Of a stretch of DNA of 64,000 nucleotides, positions 60,401 to 64,000 are shown one piece after another. This stretch comes from Gymnogyps californianus (Eukaryota; Chordata; Aves; Accipitriformes; Cathartidae). The stretch lies in assembly GCF_018139145.2 (NCBI RefSeq), contig NC_059500.1, forward strand, positions 22,425,437 through 22,489,436, read 5' to 3'. The position numbers were made by a program, and so were the translations under genes. The notes under the pieces are model-generated. The model had not been told where the DNA came from, ran no database searches, and saw nothing but the letters and a program-made list of their open reading frames with translations. Numbering within the stretch: position 1 is the stretch's first letter; each line of letters opens with the position of its first letter.

Positions 60401-62541
60401 CATTTATAATGAAAAGTGGCAAATTAAGGAAAATTGCATGCACAGAATTTACTGAGCATGGACTAAAAAATTCAGGCTGTTAACCAGCAAACAACTCAGG
60501 ACAAAAAAAAACCAACAAAAACCAAAAAACCCCAAAACACCAACAAAAAACCTCCCACCCTGGAAAGCAGTCTCCATTGTAAGTCCAACACTTCTAAAAT
60601 TGCTAATTTCCATAATAATTATACTCTTCCAAAATTCACAATTCATGCCAGAAAACAGACTAACTGACATAATTATTTATCCACTGTGAAATAGTCTGGT
60701 TAATTTAAACTGCATTCATCACTTAGAGGGCAACAACTGACACAAATGAACTGATGATCTGTTTAAACTAGTAGTAAAAAAAGCCATATATCCAGTGAGG
60801 TACACAAGGAGCGCCAGCATTTCCAGCAAGCTTCTCAAAAGAAGTCCAAGAAATACATTGGGTCTTACCAAGCTCATTCATCGCATGCCTGTGTTCTTCA
60901 TCAAATGAAAGTTTCATCAAAACACACACTGCAGGACAGATTTGATGATCCACTGGAGCAGGCACTGATCCAGAAATAGGTAACAATTAGTATTTCCTAG
61001 GTGATTTTGTCTAGCTCATAAGTTTTCCAAAGCAAATCTAATCTTAAAATAAATCAATTGCGGTTTTGTTCGGGGTTTGTATCTTCCCAGTAATCCACGA
61101 ACAGACAATTGGCTAAGAATGTTACTAACAAATGTGTGTACTAGAAATATATTTGATGCTGAAAAAGAAATTAGGGAGAATCCCAAATGTATGTATTAAG
61201 TAAGAAATATGACTCCCAGTACAAAATTATTACTTTTAAAAATTAAGAATCTTAGTGAAACAAATCAATAGGTTAAATATTCTGGTGGCGTTAAATAATA
61301 CACGACCTAACATGAAGCTGTTTATTTGGGTGTTATGTCCTTACGAATGGTTAATTAAACCCTTTGTTTCATAACCAAGAAGTTTTTAAGTTCATATTTT
61401 TGTGAGCTAGATTCTGGCTAATGCACAAATGGTATTGGTACATCTTGTTCAGAGCCCCGCTCCTGCTAAATGGTTCTTGCAGTAAACTCCAACACCCATG
61501 ACGCAGCTCACTGATTTCAGTAGTATGTCTGTCATAGACACCGACAGCCTGTATTTACAAAATGCCCTCAATTCAGAAGAGCAGCTAAGCAATCCAGAAG
61601 GTTAAATCTTTTTTCTAATTGTTCCCTGAGAAAACTCCTATTCACTTATATAGTCACTTCTTTCGTATTTTAATACTGAAATATTTCTTACATACAGCAT
61701 TATAAATAACACTTCATATTATATTGAATAGATTGAGATTATTTAATTTGTGCTCTTTGTTCCTCTCCTAAACGAAATGTGCTATCTCCTGAAGACATCT
61801 GCATGAAAAGCAATTTGGGATTATTTATGTAGATATGTTTCATTACCCATTAAAATGTAAAATAGAATGAGTACATATTCAATATTAATTTACAGATTAT
61901 AAATATAAACCACTAGAATTATTATCTGGAAAGCACACCAAGGTCTATGATTTAAATAACAAGTTTATAAACAGGCTATCATATCTGTAATAGATACCAT
62001 TTCCTAACACTATCTCAACTTAAAAAAAAGAAATATATACACACACACATATAAGAAAACTCACATACATTCAACAAGTAGTCGGATTAAATTTGTACTT
62101 TCTGTAAATTCACTGTTTTCAATATATCCTTGAAACATTTTTATACTGCTTGCAGAACCTACTTGGGTTTTTGTCTTGGTCCATGCCTTGTTCATGTGCT
62201 TCCTGCCATTCACAACACGTTTCACAGTAAGCACGGATCTGCTCCAAAAGATGGAGCACACGTATTTCCCGTCTGCCTCGCTTATCATCAGGCTGGGAGT
62301 GAATGATGTTATGCAGGGCTGCGCTGGCTCTGGCACGGGCCTCTTTACTACCACGAGAGTTTCCTAACAAGACAGAGTCTTTATCGTTGCCATGTAAAAG
62401 CTGGATGAGGAGAGGAAGACATCCAGACTGACGCATGGCTATGCAGCTGTCTTGGGAGCTAGACATTGCTAGCAATGTTCTTGACATGTCATCTTTATCA
62501 TGAGTACCAAGCATTGATAACAATGAATACACCATTTCCAC
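47871..62541 (-). CDS. APC: APC, adenomatous polyposis coli protein (seven 3' coding exons; 5' part beyond window)
   Basis: Join, in transcript order, of 62541-62163, 60964-60869, 59983-59844, 58573-58496, 55869-55753, 55075-54861 and 54435-47871; 2529 residues, about human 312-2843. APC scaffolds the complex that marks beta-catenin for destruction and also binds microtubules and EB1. Exons 9 to early 15 encode the armadillo repeats. The last exon then encodes: 15-residue beta-catenin sites (PINYSLKYSDEQ, PTNYSERYSEEE, PTNYSIKYNEE, PIDYSLKYS); seven 20-residue repeats (type VEDTPICFSRCSSLSSLS); three SAMP Axin sites; a long basic Ser/Pro-rich region; and the C-terminal VTSV PDZ ligand. All exon junctions are GT-AG with matching phases. 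The frame is fully open. Confidence 0.97.
50262..50290 (-). other. APC: APC third SAMP motif (Axin binding)
   Basis: Encodes ECISSAMPKKKKPSR. With those near 51635 (CIISAMPTKSSRK) and 51185 (CINSAMPKGKSHK), all three SAMP motifs of the family are present, so Axin binding should be kept. Confidence 0.85.
50310..52610 (-). other. APC: APC 20-residue repeat region, seven repeats
   Basis: Seven repeats with the core TPxxFSxxxSLSxLS. From the N-terminal side they contain EDTPICFSRCSSLSSLS, QETPLMFSRCTSVSSLD, ESTPDGFSCSSSLSALS, EGTPINFSTATSLSDLT, EGTPYCFSRNDSLSSLD, ENTPVCFSCNSSLSSLS and EDTPVCFSRNSSLSSLS. These sites bind beta-catenin once phosphorylated by CK1 and GSK3. The second repeat (TPINFSTATSLSDLT type) lacks some Ser, as in mammals. 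Confidence 0.9.
54436..54860 (-). other. APC: APC intron 14
   Basis: Donor GTGGGT at 54860, acceptor CAG at 54437-54436. AT-rich, nothing else seen. Confidence 0.9.
54861..55075 (-). CDS. APC: APC exon 14
   Basis: 215 bp, the same length as I recall for the human exon. Encodes ESTLKSVLSALWNLSAHCTE, then NKADICAVEGALAFLVS and IATNEDH plus two bases of Arg: armadillo repeat. Acceptor TTTTCCTAG, donor GTGGGT. Confidence 0.96.
55076..55752 (-). other. APC: APC intron 13
   Basis: Donor GTATCC at 55752. AT-rich. No exon or repeat recognised. Confidence 0.85.
55753..55869 (-). CDS. APC: APC exon 13
   Basis: 117 bp, 39 codons in phase 0: VIASVLRNLSWRADVNSKK, TLREVGSVKALMECALEVKK. Acceptor TTTTGCAG, donor GTATCC. 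Confidence 0.96.
56570..57305 (+). mobile_element. Probable solo LTR, plus strand
   Basis: A sharply bounded GC-rich block of about 735 bp in an AT-rich intron. Near its right end it has ATTAAA (57172-57177) followed by a GT-rich stretch and GGCTGGAGACACACCACGGG, as at the R-U5 end of retroviral LTRs. It starts near TGTGATGAATGC. I could not fix the exact ends or a target duplication, and the internal region is absent. It is unrelated to the LTR at 11855-12431. Confidence 0.5.
58177..58225 (+). repeat. A/C-rich low-complexity tract
   Basis: Almost only A and C on the plus strand. Similar tracts lie at 60500-60555, 38833-38875 and 24215-24255. Confidence 0.7.
58496..58573 (-). CDS. APC: APC exon 12
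   Basis: 78 bp, 26 codons in phase 0: ATLCSMKGCMRALVAQLK followed by SESEDLQQ. Acceptor CCTAACAG, donor GTAACG. Confidence 0.96.
58574..59843 (-). other. APC: APC intron 11
   Basis: Donor GTAAGA at 59843. AT-rich, nothing recognised. Confidence 0.85.
59844..59983 (-). CDS. APC: APC exon 11
   Basis: 140 bp: completes a split Gly, then GLQAIAELLQVDCEMYGL, TNDHYSVTLRRYAGMALTNL, TFGDVANK. Acceptor TTTAAAG, donor GTAAGA. Armadillo repeat. Confidence 0.96.
59984..60868 (-). other. APC: APC intron 10
   Basis: Donor GTAAGA at 60868. Contains an A/C-rich tract at about 60500-60555. No further features. Confidence 0.85.
60869..60964 (-). CDS. APC: APC exon 10
   Basis: 96 bp: completes a split Met, then PAPVDHQICPAVCVLMKL, SFDEEHRHAMNEL and one base of Gly. 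Acceptor GGATCAG, donor GTAAGA. Armadillo repeat. Confidence 0.95.
60965..62162 (-). other. APC: APC intron 9
   Basis: Donor GTAGGT at 62162. An AC run lies at 62036-62052. Nothing else seen. Confidence 0.85.
62163..62541 (-). CDS. APC: APC exon 9
   Basis: 379 bp, the length I recall for human exon 9. Starts in phase 0 at VEMVYSLLSMLGTHDKDD and ends QDKNP plus one base. Contains MRQSGCLPLLIQLLHG and ARASAALHNIIHSQPDDK: start of the armadillo domain. Acceptor CCTGCAG, donor GTAGGT. Confidence 0.96.
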
Positions 62542-64000
62542 CTGCAGGTCAAATGATTTTAAAAATACAGTTACATTTAAAAAATACACATTAAATTAAA
62601 ATGAAATTTGAATGGTACACATGAGCAAAACCACCTTATTTAATGGCGCAAAAACCTGTGCTATTTAGAAATAATTAATTACTATTACTACTTCAGCATT
62701 CATAATCTTAATAACTTTCCCTTAGTGGTTAAATGGCTAGAAGAAGTGAGTGGTAGCTGTATGTAACTGTATTAATCTACAAGACCAATGTCAAAGACTT
62801 CTAAATTTCCATTGTACAAAAAGATTAAATAAACATACTAATGAAAGTGTTTCAGTTTGAGAAATCTAAAATATATTTAAAATTAATTCTGTCTCAAAAT
62901 AAATATGTTCTGTATGAATCACACTTTCATGTAAAGATGTTCTTCAGTGAAAAGCTGTTTGTTATGTGGTATTAAATACAATTATTCTAGACAAAGGATA
63001 AGAATGATTACATTAGCTTACAATTTAGTTTACATTGCGTGAAAAAAAATCTGACATCCATGTGTTTTGAATTTTTCCTTTAAAACTATTTCAAATTAAC
63101 TAATCATTTCTTTGTTATGATGACTGATTTGCATTCAGACCAGATTACTTACAGCAAATGCAAAACTGAAGAGTTAAATTAACACTTTTTCAAGTTTACA
63201 GGGATAAAACCAGTAAAGTAAACAAATGCTCATTTATTGTATATAAAATACTGAGCATTTGTCAAATTAAACCAAGCCATGAAAACCCAGCATTACACAT
63301 TTAACTTGGAGTAACCAAATTTCTCATTAAAAAATAGCAATTCTTGAGGGATTCCCTTGGTGAACTTTTAGTAGAATAACAGGATGTAGAGGATGATTTT
63401 AGATACTACCTAGAAACTCCAAACTCCTAAAGCCAAGATAAACAGGAACATTCAAAATCAAAGCATAACATAAAGAAACTATCAAAAGGAACTGTAAAGT
63501 AGCAGCATGTGTGTTTCTTTAGACTGTACCAACTACGGAAGAAATGAAACTTTGGACTGTTAGACAAAGTCTTCTACTAGTAACTAGATACTTGCACTTT
63601 ACCAGACCAATGAATGATTTTATTTGGTTTCTTCAGAGACAATTCAAATGAAGATGAGTACAAATACTGAGTTACAAAAAAATTGGATAGCAGTGGGTAG
63701 ACTAAGCAGCAAGTTTGTTAACATATACTTCTTTAAATACTATAGGATTGCTGAAGCAATAGAATTCTTGAAATCTGTGAAACTGTATGATCACATGCAA
63801 AATCCACTGAAATAGTCTTGGAGCCAAATTTATGACAGCCTAGCATCCCAGTTTGGAGATCCTGTCTTCTTGGTCTGGGAAAAATCAAATATAGTATTAA
63901 AACAAACCACTTGGATTCTTAAAGGAGAGTGAATTTAATCTGCTATAAAGATTATAAAGCATGCCTCTTGACAGATATTTCAAGTGGCAGCTTTAATCCA
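62542..64000 (-). other. APC: APC intron 8 (partial, runs off window)
   Basis: AT-rich. The preceding exon, which should end in sequence like SHLGTK, is not seen up to 64000, so it lies beyond the window. Confidence 0.75.

Overview
The window is nuclear DNA from a bird. Three vertebrate genes with spliced exons, CR1 LINE copies and an avian LTR retrovirus whose LTR has the motif TGTCCTGGTTTCAGCTGG all point that way. The species cannot be fixed from the sequence. Gene order and orientation match the vertebrate block REEP5 (+), SRP19 (-), APC (-): the mirror image of human 5q22, with REEP5 and SRP19 convergent and SRP19 and APC in tandem.

Positions 1-21015 hold the 3' part of REEP5, which shapes ER membranes. 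Only its last two coding exons are recognisable (11577-11745 and 20224-20273). The sequence left of them is mostly intron-like. It contains a 500-N gap (5537-6036) and a decayed, nearly full-length CR1 on the minus strand (6037 to about 9150). The last REEP5 intron is occupied by a complete 7.07 kb endogenous retrovirus on the minus strand (11855-18923). It has near-identical LTRs, a 5-bp target duplication, a Lys-type primer binding site, and open gag (712 codons) and pol (1054 codons) in one frame separated by a single TAG. It has no env.

Positions 21016-34700 hold a gene-poor stretch and then complete SRP19 (five coding exons, 28908-34228, 145 residues), a subunit of the signal recognition particle. 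SRP19 starts in a CpG island with an inverted CCAAT box and Sp1-like GC boxes. A 3' fragment of a CR1 lies just outside the island (about 34975-35965).

Positions 36000-47870 are intergenic and probably include the APC 3' UTR, with ancient repeats and a strong hairpin. From 47871 to 62541 seven coding exons give 2529 residues of APC, the Wnt-pathway scaffold. They correspond to classical human exons 9-15 and run from the end of the N-terminal region to the C-terminal VTSV motif. Exon lengths of 379, 96, 140, 78, 117 and 215 bp match my recollection of the human gene, and all phases agree. The 5' part of APC lies beyond 64000. A GC-rich block at about 56570-57305, inside an APC intron, looks like a solo LTR.

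The most unusual element is the retrovirus: very young, open, with pol of the ERV-L/spuma-like type. Its Gag starts with several hydrophobic segments, carries a 10-residue tandem repeat and lacks a CCHC zinc knuckle.
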